64,000 nucleotides of DNA from NCBI RefSeq assembly GCF_037975245.1, contig NC_092573.1:6364001-6428000 (forward strand). Reading direction: 5' to 3'. Below the pieces are notes generated by a model, which ran no database searches, had not been told where the DNA came from, and worked only from the letters and a program-made list of their open reading frames with translations. The DNA comes from Apostichopus japonicus (Eukaryota > Echinodermata > Holothuroidea > Aspidochirotida > Stichopodidae). The translations under genes and the position numbers were made by a program. Shown one piece after another: positions 12,591 through 25,219 of the stretch. The first letter of the stretch is position 1. Each line of letters starts with the position of its first letter.

Positions 12591-13429
12591 TGCCGATTTT
12601 CTCTGGTCGCGTATACGGATCAATAGTAACGCCAGAGGCGCCAAAGACATCCCTTGTTTCAAGACCCGGTATCAATCACATATGATTAGGCATGATTTAA
12701 TGTTTTAAGTACTTATAAAGCAGGGTGAAAACGTTGAAGGCAAGCGCTGCATTTGATGAAAAAAATACTCGGATCTCTACAATTAGATTTAGGTCTTCGT
12801 CGGTACCAAGTTCACCCGTTAACACCAATGGACGTTTGGATACGGTGAGGTGGTCCATGTTGTCCCAGAATGAAAGTATCTGACCGGATGATTTTGCTAA
12901 GGAAATATCATGTTCAAACAGAACAATAACCTTGAAAATGTTCAAACGCAATTTACACCCTTATGGCATATATTATGTACCCTTTCGGACATGTCAAGGC
13001 AAGTCGAATTTCTGTTCTGTTATGTTGTTTTCGCGTCGAAAGTGACCCGTTTCACCATGGTTGTGAATGACATTTCAAACGTGCGTCTCCATGAAGCGAG
13101 ACGGAACACTGAATTAAGGACATTATAATGACGCATCCAATCCCCTCATTTTAGAATCTACCTAAACTCGAGAGAGACACAAACGTAAATCGTTAGTTAA
13201 TATAGTTTGAAAAGAGAAATATGCTAACGCCTATATGTATGGTGACTATATTTAATAGAGAGCTCTAGGCCGTCACGAGCGGTAGCTGCAGTAAAAAAAC
13301 AATCTCCCATCAAGACGATACTTTGAATTTATAATCTTAGTTTATTCCTCATAGAATAGTATAAAGGTGAAAAGTGAAAGATACTAAACTTCAATATATT
13401 ACACAAGTTTTAATTTTGAAAGAGCGCTC

Positions 13430-13785
13430 CCTATCCTCTTCGACGTACCTTATTCGCGCAACCGCGTCGATTGTGTGGACGGACGATACTACATTGAGTT
13501 TAAGTTCGTCTGGTGATGTTACCTACTCGTTTGATTAGTTCTGAAAGGACTGTCTTCAGTCGACGTGATACGTGATTATTAGTTAGATTGGTGGGAATTC
13601 TTGTTTTCGGTTGCGGTCCGTGTATAATTGCTGATTTGTCAACGGGATGACATACCTCTCGCTCGGAGATTGAAGTTTCAAGAATAGCCGTGTCGACGTA
13701 CCAAAACGAGATACAGCTTCGACTCAACTTGTGGGCCTCCTATTTTAGCAGAAGGGACAAGTACTTCGATTTAATAGATGCAAAA
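13430..13785 (+). promoter_or_regulatory. Probable 5' UTR and proximal promoter of the receptor subunit gene
   Basis: This stretch directly upstream of the exon 1 ATG is more GC-rich and CpG-rich than its surroundings (for example TTATTCGCGCAACCGCGTCG near 13450). It lacks the microsatellites that fill the neighbourhood, and it has an in-frame stop at 13648. A TATAAAGG at about 13361 lies some 70 bp upstream and could be a TATA element, though in AT-rich DNA this is weak evidence. No restrictive-silencer-like motif was recognised. The transcription start cannot be fixed from sequence alone. Confidence 0.35.
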
Positions 13786-13852
13786 ATGCCGGAAATATTC
13801 GCTGGCTTTCAATTCTTCAAAGTTTCCATTTTGAATCAAGTGTTGACTTGCG
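13786..13852 (+). CDS. Exon 1 (coding part) of a nicotinic-receptor-like Cys-loop subunit: start and first half of signal peptide
   Basis: The ATG at 13786 is the first in-frame ATG after an in-frame TGA at 13648. It opens 22 codons plus one base (MPEIFAGF... ending ...NQVLTC + G). The exon ends at a strong donor, G|GTAAGT, at 13853. Residues 13-22 (VSILNQVLTC) begin a hydrophobic stretch that is too short for a signal peptide by itself. Joined in phase 1 to 33372, it continues as V-LLTLLFSTTNA, a complete hydrophobic core with an alanine at the expected cleavage site. An upstream ATG at 13778 is in another frame and stops after 17 codons, so it could act as a short overlapping uORF. The link to the later exons rests on matching phases, splice signals and signal-peptide logic; no transcript was available. 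Alternative: an unrelated short ORF before a chance donor. Confidence 0.6.
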
Positions 13853-16280
13853 GTAAGTTGTCAGCAGATGTTCTTACCATTGTTTTGAAATTTGAGAAAT
13901 AACCACAGCCAAAAATAACTTTCTTTTAACAGTCCACAGGAACCCATCAACCTTTGTAAATCGGGTTTTCAGGTTTTCGTTATCATTTGTATGATTCTTA
14001 GGGCTATGTTATACGTTAACATGCCGTATTTAATATAAGAATCTTCACATGATAAATATAACGCAGGCTACCATTGGAAAGAAACATTGTGGCTAATTAA
14101 AAACTTGGTTTGTCCAATGACAAAACTTTGATTATTGCTTCGTTCATTGTCAACATCTCGATTATTTCCTCTAAATTTTAACAGAACAAAACTTTAAGAA
14201 AATCTTGTAAAGGAAACATTTCCCTCCTTTTTTTAGTTTTCTTTGGGAGATTTGATGACCTATCATGTAAACTTCAGACAATTGATGAATTCATATCAAA
14301 GAAACAATATTTCCTCTGACGATTTTCTTCTGTATCCGAAAGAAATGAAGCGAACCCAAATTTTTATCGACTAATTGCATATTTATGATGCTTTGTTTTA
14401 CTTATTATCTGAGATGTACACATAGGTTAGTTACGCTAATGATTTTAAAGTGTATAGTTGTGTTTGGCAATGAAACATACTGAGGCGAATGATCTGTTGA
14501 TGGACGAATAGGAATTTTGGAATGCTTTCCCAAAAAGTTTCAATATTAATTTGTGTTAATTTAAAAAAGGAAAAAGATTCTGAATTTTAGTATAATCTTG
14601 TCAAAAATGCAAAACAAACAACTGTTCTTATGTAGCATATTTCAATATGCTGATAACTAAAGTCAATGTTTTAACAATATCTTGCATGTCTTATTTTTCC
14701 GATATAATTGACAAACTGTAAATATTGTCAGTATAATCAGTCTATAATCGATAATCGATGAGATTATTCTGCTTCGAACAGACACGTTTGTGAATGAAAT
14801 TATGATATAAAATGCAGATGCGAAAACTGGTTTAACAAAACCTAACTTACCCAATTTCGTTTACGTTTTTCTCCTACATTTACGCTTTTTTATTATATTA
14901 AAGAAGACAATGAATTGATCAATTGTTTTAGTCTTTAGTTTCTAATCTTTCGATGGAATACATAATATATATATGAATCGATGTCATTATACTAACTTAA
15001 ATAAACCATCCCAACCATGTATTAACCATCCCTAAAAAAAAAAGTATCTAAACATTTTTGACGTTTTATTTTATTAATACTTATTTTTCTATGCAGTTGA
15101 ATACATCAATCGACGTGTGACAAAATCTTAGCAAAACATATTTTTCAAAAAGTGCTAATTCTTTGGTTCTATTTATTAGATTTGTTTGACAGCATAGATT
15201 CATCCTTCTATTTATAGAAGGACTTAACTAACACTTTAATAGCTTAATTTATCTTCGGAAATGGATTCAAATGGCGTAAATAAGAGGTTAAGCAGAGAGA
15301 GAATAAAATTGCTTCAAATCAGAATAAATGACAAAGTGAAAGGTGACTTGGATTAACAAAGATTACTGTTTATAGGCAATTTGCATGATAAAGGGTTATT
15401 GTTCTCTTGTAATTATCAGGGTTAGTCAATTTTTACCAAGTTTTTATTAGAAATCTTCCTTCGAGCATCTTTTATAGATTTTCTTTATAAATTGTGCAGT
15501 TTTGGATGTAATTGGAATAAAAACAAAAACTACGGAATACTTTACTCAATGATATACGTAATATGTAAATTTAGATGTAATATTCAATGATTAAACTGTG
15601 TCAATCGTACTTATAATACTAATTTAATCTATCTATCTGTCTGTCAGTCTGTTCTCTCTATTGTTAGGATGGGAGGGGGGTCTTCGTTTCTTCCTCTTTG
15701 TTTGTATTTATATCTTCTAATGAAATACAAACCGGTTTTCCAGTGGTATCAACAATGTGAACCAAAATAAAGGAAACAAGATTGAGGGTGTGCGGGAGGC
15801 TACACAGGTAAATCCAAATATTTTGCTATCAGAATTATGTATAGGAAATTTGATTGGTTCAGCTGTATAACGTCCCTATTAAATTCCAATTTTTGTGTGT
15901 TTTCTTTTGCAATGCACATTTTGACTCTTTCAAGCAAGTATTATTCCAGTATTTTATGAGAGGCTCCCAAACTAAATTAGTATTTATAGTTCAAAGCTAA
16001 ATGTGCATTACAATATTCCCTTAATATGTTGGTTTGTGTATGGTTAGCCTATATAATACATGTCTTCACTGCTTCCCCTAAATAAGCTAGTAACAGAAGA
16101 GCAAAAGTGGTTACACGTATAATCTAGATATTGGTATTCTGTTACTTTCACAATGTGACATTCATAATGACCCCCGTTTGCATCATATTTTTCCCTGATC
16201 AACAGTGACTCATAGGTGATTGCGCAATACAGTCCTAACCTTCGAAATGACAAACATATACACTTGCACACACACCCACA

Positions 16281-16296
16281 TCTATCTATCTATCTA

Positions 16297-16385
<89 letters not shown>

Positions 16386-16418
16386 GTGTGTGTGTGTATA
16401 TATATATTTATATATAGA
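16281..16418. repeat. (TCTA)n-(TA)n-(TG)n compound microsatellite
   Basis: TCTA repeats (16281-16300) run into TA repeats up to 16381, then a short TG tract. Just after it, a segment containing AAAGATGAATTTCATTGCTG is tandemly duplicated (near 16426 and 16464). Confidence 0.95.
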
Positions 16419-19400
16419 CACAGAAAGATGAATTTCATTGCTGTATATATTCGTCTGACACATAAAGATGAATTTCATTGCTGAACTATTACGCGAGGTA
16501 GCTTTACTTACTACTTTAGGTTTACTATGTCAGTCACGTGACAGCAATAACCTATTATAGATATGCTTTCAATCGAAGGCTGACTTTATTTGTTTTGAGG
16601 GATAGCAAAGTTACGACGTCTTTAATATATATGAGATACCCCTACTGATCCTTTAAAGCAGTGTGCCGCTTGTCTTTCTGTTAACTATGACATCTAAAAT
16701 CTAAACGTACACTTTGTTAGGAAGTAGTCTCTTTGACAACGGTATCACTTCAAATTGGAGTGGTGGTTTAGCTCAGTATTTTGTGCTGCAAGAGATACTG
16801 TTATCACTAGTCGGTTTAGATAAGGAGTATTACTCAGTTTAACTTGTTATGTCTGACAGATCTTACATCCCTTTAATTGAAAGAGTTACACTCATAAATC
16901 TCGAGCCAAGAGACGTAGTTTTGCTCAAACCAAACCTCAAACCCTTCCTGTTATCTTGTCGAGTAAGCAAACGTTTTTAGGAAGTTTTTTTTTTGCTCTT
17001 GTTTGGCAATGGTGATGAATCTCCGTAAGAGAAGAATAACTCAGGATTTTTTTTTTGGGGGGGGGGAGAAAGATAGTTCTTTCCTCTACATCCATACAGT
17101 GAGGCCTTAGCATCAGGTATCTACAAACTTACAAGGCATTTATACATTCACCAGGGTTTTGGGGTAAGAGGATAGTTGAATGTATATAATTGCAGTTTTA
17201 TTCCCACGAACTGAGCCTGTTTTTTATTATAAATTATGGTAAGTAATCGCTACTTAAAACGAAACATCTGATTAGTAGTAGTTACTAAAACGTAATCGAT
17301 TTGTTACTTATGGATGGCTATACAATCAGTGTCAACTTTAAGGCTATTCATCAATTATATCATTTGTTCTAGTACTTGAAGTAAAACTTCCATCTAAGAA
17401 ACCTCATAATAAAGGCGACATTTTAATTGAATGTGTATAGTTCATTCATGATGCTATCTACTGAAATATATTGGAGCAATAACAACATGATGGTCTATAC
17501 TAAACTTTACCAACAAAAATTAAGGGCAGTGGTGGTTATATAACTTATACTTAGTACATTTCCAGCAATTCGGTTATCCTGTGCTCAGTAATCTATGAAT
17601 AATAATGAGCAGTCTGATACCACAGTTTACTAATATATCATTGTATAGAGTTACTATTTTCGTGACAAAAATAGACCAAATAAATGGTTATCCATGTCAA
17701 GTTATGCTCGAATGTAAAGGAAACACCTAGTCAAAGAGAGAATTAGTTTGATATATTTAGCGAGTCATTATTAAAAAGGCTTGATATAAGAATAGCTTAA
17801 TAGTCAACAAGAGGATTTCACAAAGACAGTGTTCCTTCGCGTTCAAATTTAACAAATAGACATGTATGATAAAAGGCATCGAAATGACTTTATGGTACCT
17901 TGTGCGTCTTATTGCGTTCTCTCATGCTACTAATCCAATGAATATATTCTATCTATTTGTGCCAAATCTATATTTGTGTCTGTTGCTAAGAGTACTTTCC
18001 CATCCAGAAAGAGCCATTTCGAAAAATGAATACCTCGGCGTACAAAATTCTACTCCCCTCACCTCACCAAGGAATATAAAAATATGAATTCGGCGTTAGT
18101 TTATACTCATTTCGGAGAAAAGACACAACAAATATGAAAGTAAAGTCTGAGTTATGTGATCTCTGAGAAACATCGTTGATTTTAAGAATAAAACTGTACG
18201 AGAAAATTCAACATAGTCATGACAAAAGACGCTTTGAAACAAGAAAATAACAAAATAATAAAATCCAATCCTATCCTATTTTATCTTTTTTATGTCGTGC
18301 CCTTGAAGAATCGTTATCAATTTTACTGCTTCATTTTACATACTCAATAAGATTTCTCTCCCACCAAAATTGCCCCATAAATTGATGGCAAACTAAGTAG
18401 AAATTCTATCTTTTAACTTTCTATACAAAGCAACTACAAACAAACGTTTTTGTAGTTATACATCAGCATGTCTCTGAGTAAAGTGGAAAGAATGAAAATA
18501 TCACGATTTTAGCCGCTGGTTGTAGTAATTAATATTCTTGTAGTGTTTAGTGAATAGCTTGATCTAGATAACATTAAAATGTCTTGTATTTTGGGGTTTT
18601 CTTCTTCTTTTTGTGTGTGACTGTCACCATTTGTTTGTTATTACACTGAGTACACACACGGATCTCATATTGGACATAACATATTGTCTCGTTCATTTCT
18701 TGATCTTGCTTTCACATATGCAAGTACACAGAGGTTAGTCGTGTTACAATATTCACCGTAGAAAGTTGCAGAAGGAACACTTCTAATTAAAAGACGAACA
18801 AAGGTGCGAGGAAGCATCCTTAACATTTCCAAAATAGCTAAATATGGCCATAAGTGATCAATTTAATTTTTTATTTCCGCACATATTGAGACCAAAGAAT
18901 CTGACTTTAATATTTGCACTAACTATAAACTGATATTTGGAATGAACTACATATAAATTCCTAATCTTGCCAGCAGCGTGAGAAGTTCATAATCTCTCCC
19001 CTCCCCCAGCCCCCCCCCCCCCACCACTACCATTATATCCCTCTATTGCCCAAGTCTAGTTGTGGGGTCAAAACACGCGAACAATAATTGTAAGTAAAGG
19101 CTGCATACAGTAGGTACCGCACGTTGTCTTATTTATCAGATATTGCACAACGACGTGTTAAATAGCGGAACTGCTACACATGCAACAAATGTATATTACT
19201 TTATTAGCGAAACCTCAGAACCGGTAAACAGTCAGCATGGTATCCCTTAATGCAAAAACAAAACACTCTCCTGCTCCCTTACTTTACTGTCTTTTTATTA
19301 ATTATGTTATTCACGTCATGAAAGACGTTCTTCTGATATAAGTGTGTAATAAAACGATTAGCTTCGAAAGAGACACTGTTACTTGAATGCCGACCTTACA

Positions 19401-19647
19401 TTTAGGGCTAGACTTAATTGGAAGGGGAAAGTAGAAATTCGTTGAAACTATAGTCCTCGATCGATCGGAGGAATTTACAAGTATCAGGCCTCTTGACATT
19501 AATTACGTTTGCGTTCATGTCACGTGAGTGATGAACTATCTGCCTGAATATTAAGTACAGCTATAGGTGTCACGTCTCACTGCTTCTCAATGTGTAAGCT
19601 GTATAACCATTATACACTACTGTCCCAGTTGTCGTTGTGTGTGTGCT

Positions 19648-19682
19648 TGTTGCTGTTGTTGTTGTTGTTGTTGTTGTTGTTG
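19648..19682. repeat. (TTG)n microsatellite
   Basis: About eleven TTG units followed by two TGATATTGT words; the poly-Gln minus frame is an artefact. Confidence 0.9.
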
Positions 19683-19784
19683 ATATTGTTGATATTGTTG
19701 AGGTAAATATTCAGAAATCTGCTCGAAAAGAGGGGCATTTATGAATCTCAAACTTTGTATATATCTACTCCTTATAATTATAGG

Positions 19785-19793
19785 CAACATAGG

Positions 19794-19840
<47 letters not shown>

Positions 19841-19846
19841 ATGTTG
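19785..19846. repeat. 62-bp palindrome with a (TA)n core
   Basis: CAACATAGGTATATA on the left and TATATACCTATGTTG on the right are perfect inverse complements around a TA core, with a single C at 19800 as asymmetry. The whole could extrude as a cruciform. Confidence 0.85.
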
Positions 19847-20977
19847 GTTACAAAAAAACTGTGCCTGAACGAAAAAGCTTCAAATCCTTTTGAAATGACT
19901 GCTCATATTCTGGTCAAAATGTTAACTACTATGATATTTTCAAACAAAGAAGGTAGTGTTGTCAAAAGGAAGTATTTTGTTTTAAGACATTTCCACTGAA
20001 ATCCAAAGAACATAAGGTTATAAATAATTTTTGAAATAAACAACCATTAGAGGGACACTGTCAAAGCGATGTTACCAGCCTGTAGATTATACAGTTCGGT
20101 GGTTATTCATAAAAAATAGATATACACATATGCAATATTTCTTTCTTAATCAGGATGGTTACACAGTAACATGAGATTTCAGAAAGTAAGGAAGATAGCA
20201 ATTATGATTATGTTGATTTCCATCTAATGATCTTTTCTCTTTTTAAGTATTTCAAATGACAGTTGACTACTTCAAGTTAAAGGTAGATTATACTGAATAA
20301 GAAAATGAGAGTTCAGTCTGGTTGAGAGTGTTCAGTTATCACACCATCTTGTTGCTTGTAATAATTAATCGATAAACACAACAACAAAACATTTGTATCT
20401 GAGGACTATATATATATTTTTCCCCTTACTAAATAAACTAAACTAAAACATTACTAAGGTCATCTACATTATTCACGATAGCAGTACCACAGACTCCTAA
20501 AACAATGAGAAAAGTAATTGTGTCGGATATTTATCTAACTAAAGGAAGAGGATGTATTAAAACATGGGCGGGGTTTGTAACCCACCACACCCTTCCCCTT
20601 ACCGAACAAACACAATGAGGTACTTAGCTGTAATGATTTGCTTGAAGTCTTATGCTAGTCAACGCTCTGCATCAGTGTTCCCAACGTATGAAACTATATG
20701 TTATACCCATGAAACTACCATTTAGTAGAGGTCTACTATTTAATTGTCATCAGTAGAGGATATAATTTTATCTTTTTTATCATTCTTGCCGCGGTCGTCA
20801 ATGGCAAACATTAACCGTCACGTTATTTTACTTAAATTTCGATTCCCTATACTGCTAACAAGCTGTCCTGAACATAATTACATTAAGCTAAGAGACTATA
20901 CTAATTAAAAGACACATGTACACGTTTCGTTGAAGGAGACCAATATCCTATAATATCTTAGCGGACAAAACTTCCTA

Positions 20978-21125
20978 GGACATTTCGTCCGGTCGGACTT
21001 TATTTACTGTGAGGAGGTATATAAAATTTGGGCTGTGTTTTCCGGCCGGACAGAATGTCCCGGTAAAAAGTGTCCGGACGGACACTTTGTGCAGGGGACA
21101 AAATATACTACTACACCGGACGTCT
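20978..21125. repeat. Cluster of GTCCGG inverted repeats (foldback-like)
   Basis: Arm 20978-20996 (GGACATTTCGTCCGGTCGG) pairs with 21042-21060 (CCGGCCGGACAGAATGTCC), 16 of 19 bases. Just downstream, 21067-21088 is a perfect palindrome with 10-base arms (AAAGTGTCCG, two-base spacer, CGGACACTTT). A further ACCGGACGTC lies at 21116. The plus-strand open frame through here (21035-21445) repeats CPG/CPD words only because of these DNA repeats and has no recognisable domain. Confidence 0.6.
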
Positions 21126-24100
21126 TGTCATGTGCAGTTCCGACGAGAAGGAGGGTCAAGGGGGATGGAACCTTCGGGTTGGTGTCAGTTAGAGGCCATG
21201 AAAAACACGGAATGGCGGGAACATATGGGGTAAAGAATTGTTTTCTTTTTCATAATATAGTTAAGGAAAATGAAGAGTGGCCAAAGGGATTCGATGACGT
21301 AATAGTACCCGGGCTCGACCTGGCTTTCGACTCACCACGTCAGTGTTTTACACTACATTGTTACCAGTATCACGACAGTATTATACACATAGTCATGCTA
21401 TTTACTAATAACAATATCCTAAACATGTTCCATCACATTAATTGAGAGATTAACGGCGATGATAATCCTGGCTATCGTCAGGATACCGTATAGAGAAGTT
21501 CTATATTATATCGCATATACTTTTGCTATTATCTGCAAAGTTCTCACACAATGAGAACATCCAGTTTGTTAAACATTAAAAGTGTGAGGGAATGATATAA
21601 TGACACCAACCCATCGCTTGCTTCATTCCTTCGAATCTCTTTCCACCTCTCTTTCTCTCTCTCTTTCTCTAATGACCTCTTCCTTCCCTCTCTGTCTAAC
21701 GTCGCTCTATAACACTAGTTTTTGTTAGTTTTGATCTGGAGATCGATTAACCCAACCCTCTTTACATTCTCCTCCTAGTTTATTAATCATTTCCACAGGT
21801 GTTACTCTAACATTTGCTAATTTGTTGATTCTGTCGCCTTGATTACTTTGATTCCCAATGACAATCAAGCAAATTTTCTTCTCTCTTTTCTTTCTTCTTT
21901 CACATCGTTCAATATCTTTCGTTAGAAGACATACTCTAAATTTATCGATCACCTTTTGGCGCTAATTAAATAATACACTTTATGTCGGTCTGTTTCAAGT
22001 CTATACAGAAGGGCAACGTCACTTGACTCATTATCATACGGAAGCCGCATGGGGCCATACAGTTCCATCCCAGGAAACCACCTTAAAAGTCAATATGATG
22101 GAACGCATGCATTTTTCATGTAAATTGGATTGAATTTTGAGTTTGGTTCTTAAACATAAACTACTGGTTTCTGCGTAGACATATTGATGCAAAGAATATT
22201 TTTTTCTTCAATGTTTTTTTTTTTTTTTACTTTTCTTCTTAAAACCTGATTCAATTTACAGATTTACAGATCAAATGGTAGGAAGACCTTCTTGCAGATG
22301 TTCTTATGACGGAATATCGCCATGTGCGAAATTAGTCTAAAAACGCTCTGATTACATTTTATCTCTTTGCATATATTGCTCAGTCAAATGTGTTATATTT
22401 CAGTCATGTGTCTAAACGTTGTTTCCAAACTAACTAAATTGTACATACAATGTATGACCAAGTAGTAATTGACATACATACCAGGCAGGGACTGAGGGTA
22501 GATTTGTGTAAGCAAATTAAGTTTTAGCATGCTTACCTATACACCCCCTCTCCCGCACACACCTCTTCGTTATCACAACCACCACCACTTCCAAACTGTG
22601 TGTGCTTTGCTGTTGTTTTTTGTCTTTGTAATTAAACTGTTAGAAGAAACCAATTAACGTACAAAAAGCTCCCTGTCGTAATGAAAACATAGTGTGCACA
22701 AACGTAGTGTGAATATCATATGCAATTTCCATTCTTTTTATAATATTCCAAATTTTAGACTGACATTTTCACTGAAATAATTATCTCGTTCATACAGTAC
22801 ATTCTTTATCGCATATTTCATTATTAATTTACATTTATTGTTCAGTTTTGTAGAGTCTTTGACATCAAATATTTTCGTAAATTCTAACAAGAGTCGAGTT
22901 TTTTAATTTTTTTTATATCATTTACAAGAATTTTTCGCCATTTTAAGTTTTTCAAATACTCGTTGTCACAGTCAAGATTTAAAGGATAAGTCCCTTAGTT
23001 ATTAATTTTGCTCGAATTTATAGTGAAATATTCATAACGCTTGCTCTGATGGTAGGTAATCACATTTAATATATACAGTCAAGTGCCATTAACGGCGTCT
23101 CTGTTCCTATCCCCATAGGACCCTTCATATATGTGCGTCTTCTGTTCTTAGTCTTTTTCACTAAGAGATTCAATATACATATATATATATATACTTAACA
23201 ACTTAACTTTAGTCAATTACTTTCTTAATTGGCATTTCCTTAACTAATTCAGTACTTAAAAAAGGAGTGATTAGATGGAATGACCTATATGAGGAACACG
23301 GCCTTTTCTACACAGCAGAAAGACACTGGTCATACATTGATACTCGCTCAATATACGCACCCTTAGACTACCCTCTTATAACAATCCACGTGATAGCTTA
23401 ATTCCATGTCTTCACTCTCTGAGAGAAAATGGACATTTTACACAGTTCTTTCAGAACATGCTCTCCCATATATTAATCAATACACCAGTTTGCCATCTCA
23501 AAGCTTAAAGCAGAGGATACCACATCACTTCCGGCTTGCTGAAATGATGCATAGATATATACGTATGCAAAGTAGACTGTAGGCCTAACTTTCTCTGCTG
23601 TAAGCGTTGTACTGGAAGGATGTTATCAGTGTCGACATTTTGGCTTGAAGAAAATAGATCTTCGGTAGCCTTCAGCAAGCAAGCTGTTGTCATTCTTTTA
23701 ATGATACTATTGTAGGAAGTCTCCAAACTGTACGGGTGAGGGTTTTAAATGCCACAGGGGGAGGGGAGGGGGTTATGGAATCGTCCCAGAAGACGTCTAC
23801 AAGTGCAAATAAGGGTACTTAATCTTGGAACTTCATGATTGCGAGTGGGAGTATAGGTCGGCTATTATGGAATACAAGTATACGGGTTTATACGGTTACG
23901 ACTAGTTAAGACCCATGTCAACTTGATGTAGCTTTAATCGTTTGTTACACAAAAGAGGACGAATTTTGAACTTCATGCACATCTCTTTCTCCTTCTTCTT
24001 TTCTGTTTACCTTTAACTCACCTTCGTGTACTTGAAAGTCGCTTTTTTAATTCTCTTGTAGTCGTGATACCACCTACAATATATATGATCCATTAACCGA

Positions 24101-24508
24101 AAGGCTATGGGAATTTATTTCCTCACCTCCATTCCGCTCTATTTATCTTAAGTACGTCATATACCAGATCTGCTCGCCACAAGCATAAACATACTTTACA
24201 ATCTTCATGCATTGTCGATGCCACTTTCACCCCTTAAAGCTTTTTTCATTCCGATTTTTTTTTTAATGAAAATAAAGAAGTTTTCTTAACAAATCGTAAC
24301 TACGGCATTGGAAATGTATTGTTATACCTCACTTGATTTTCACTTTAACTGGCGATTTAGAAAATCTATTCAGAATCAATATTTTGCGTTAATCTGAAGA
24401 TATTCAAAAAAAATCTGAAATCATTAATTGGATACAGAAGATCTTTGTTTATAGAATAAAAGTTAGAAAACGTGTGCGATATATTCTCCTTCTCCTTCTC
24501 CGCGATAT

Positions 24509-24782
24509 ATTCTCCTTCTCCTTCTCCTTCTCCTTCTCCTTCTCCTTCTCCTTCTCCTTCTCCTTCTCCTTCTCCTTCTCCTTCTCCTTCTCCTTCTCCT
24601 TCTCCTTCTCCTTCTCCTTCTCCTTCTCCTTCTCCTTCTCCTTCTCCTTCTCCTTCTCCTTCTCCTTCTCCTTCTCCTTCTCCTTCTCCTTCTCCTTCTC
24701 CTTCTCCTTCTCCTTCTCCTTCTCCTTCTCCTTCTCCTTCTCCTTCTCCTTCTCCTTCTCCTTCTCCTTCTCCTTCTCCTTC
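24509..24782. repeat. (TTCTCC)n hexanucleotide array, about 45 copies
   Basis: A near-perfect array of TTCTCC (GGAGAA on the other strand), preceded by a short copy separated by CGCGATATA at 24484-24508; the GATATATTCTCC junction is itself duplicated. It is a homopurine/homopyrimidine mirror tract able to form triplex DNA. Its six open frames (SP, FS, EG, EK, RR repeats) are artefacts. Confidence 0.95.
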
Positions 24783-24972
24783 GTTGCCATATACCATATC
24801 TATTTTTAATTTTTGTCAAATTCTACAAACGCCTTCATATTTAACATTTCCTTAAATTTTCTTTTCAATTATCGTAAATGCTGCATAAAACATGGCATAT
24901 ATTGCTTTAACGACGACAGAAAAACTCACTATATACGTTTGAGCCTACTTTTCTCGGATGTTTTTCTTTAAC

Positions 24973-25219
24973 TTATATATCTGTCTCTTTCCATCCAACG
25001 CGAAATGCGTTGTAACCGAATACTGTTTCTGCTTCTTTTGAAAACCACGTAATAGTCGTGAACTGCGCTTCCCTGTAGCCATGGATATTGATTTCGCAAC
25101 ATCTCGTCAGAGAGAGTAGGTTTGTCAGGGGCTTAGGAAAATCGATCAGATCCTTGCCAACTTCTGTTCTTAATGGGACTCCAGATTGCAGACCAAACAT
25201 TTCTTCGTACCTGTTTCCT
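24973..25219 (-). CDS. Candidate terminal exon on the minus strand, product unknown (weak CUB-like end)
   Basis: A minus-strand acceptor-like CCCTTGTTTCTATAG precedes an 82-codon frame ending in TAA. It reads GNRYEEMFGLQSGVP..., DLIDFPKPLTNLLSL, RCCEIN, then FTTITWFSKEAE and VFGYNAFRVGWKE. The hydrophobic-polar alternation FTTITWFS followed by GYxAFRVGW is reminiscent of the last strands of a CUB domain, but the usual CUB cysteines and acidic motif are not evident. An internal ATG lies at 25200. It sits inside receptor intron 1 in antisense. Possibly a decayed copy or a chance frame. Confidence 0.25.

Noticed and set aside
16755-16825. Possible tRNA or SINE: GTGGTTTAGCTCAGTA
   Set aside because: A good A-box-like word but no B-box at the right distance and no cloverleaf.
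21035-21445. 136-residue frame with CPG/CPD words
   Set aside because: The pattern comes from the GTCCGG inverted repeats; the rest has no recognisable domain or splice support.
24366-24855. Long frames of (EG)n, (EK)n, Arg-only, (SP)n and (FS)n
   Set aside because: All are readings of the TTCTCC hexanucleotide array in different frames.
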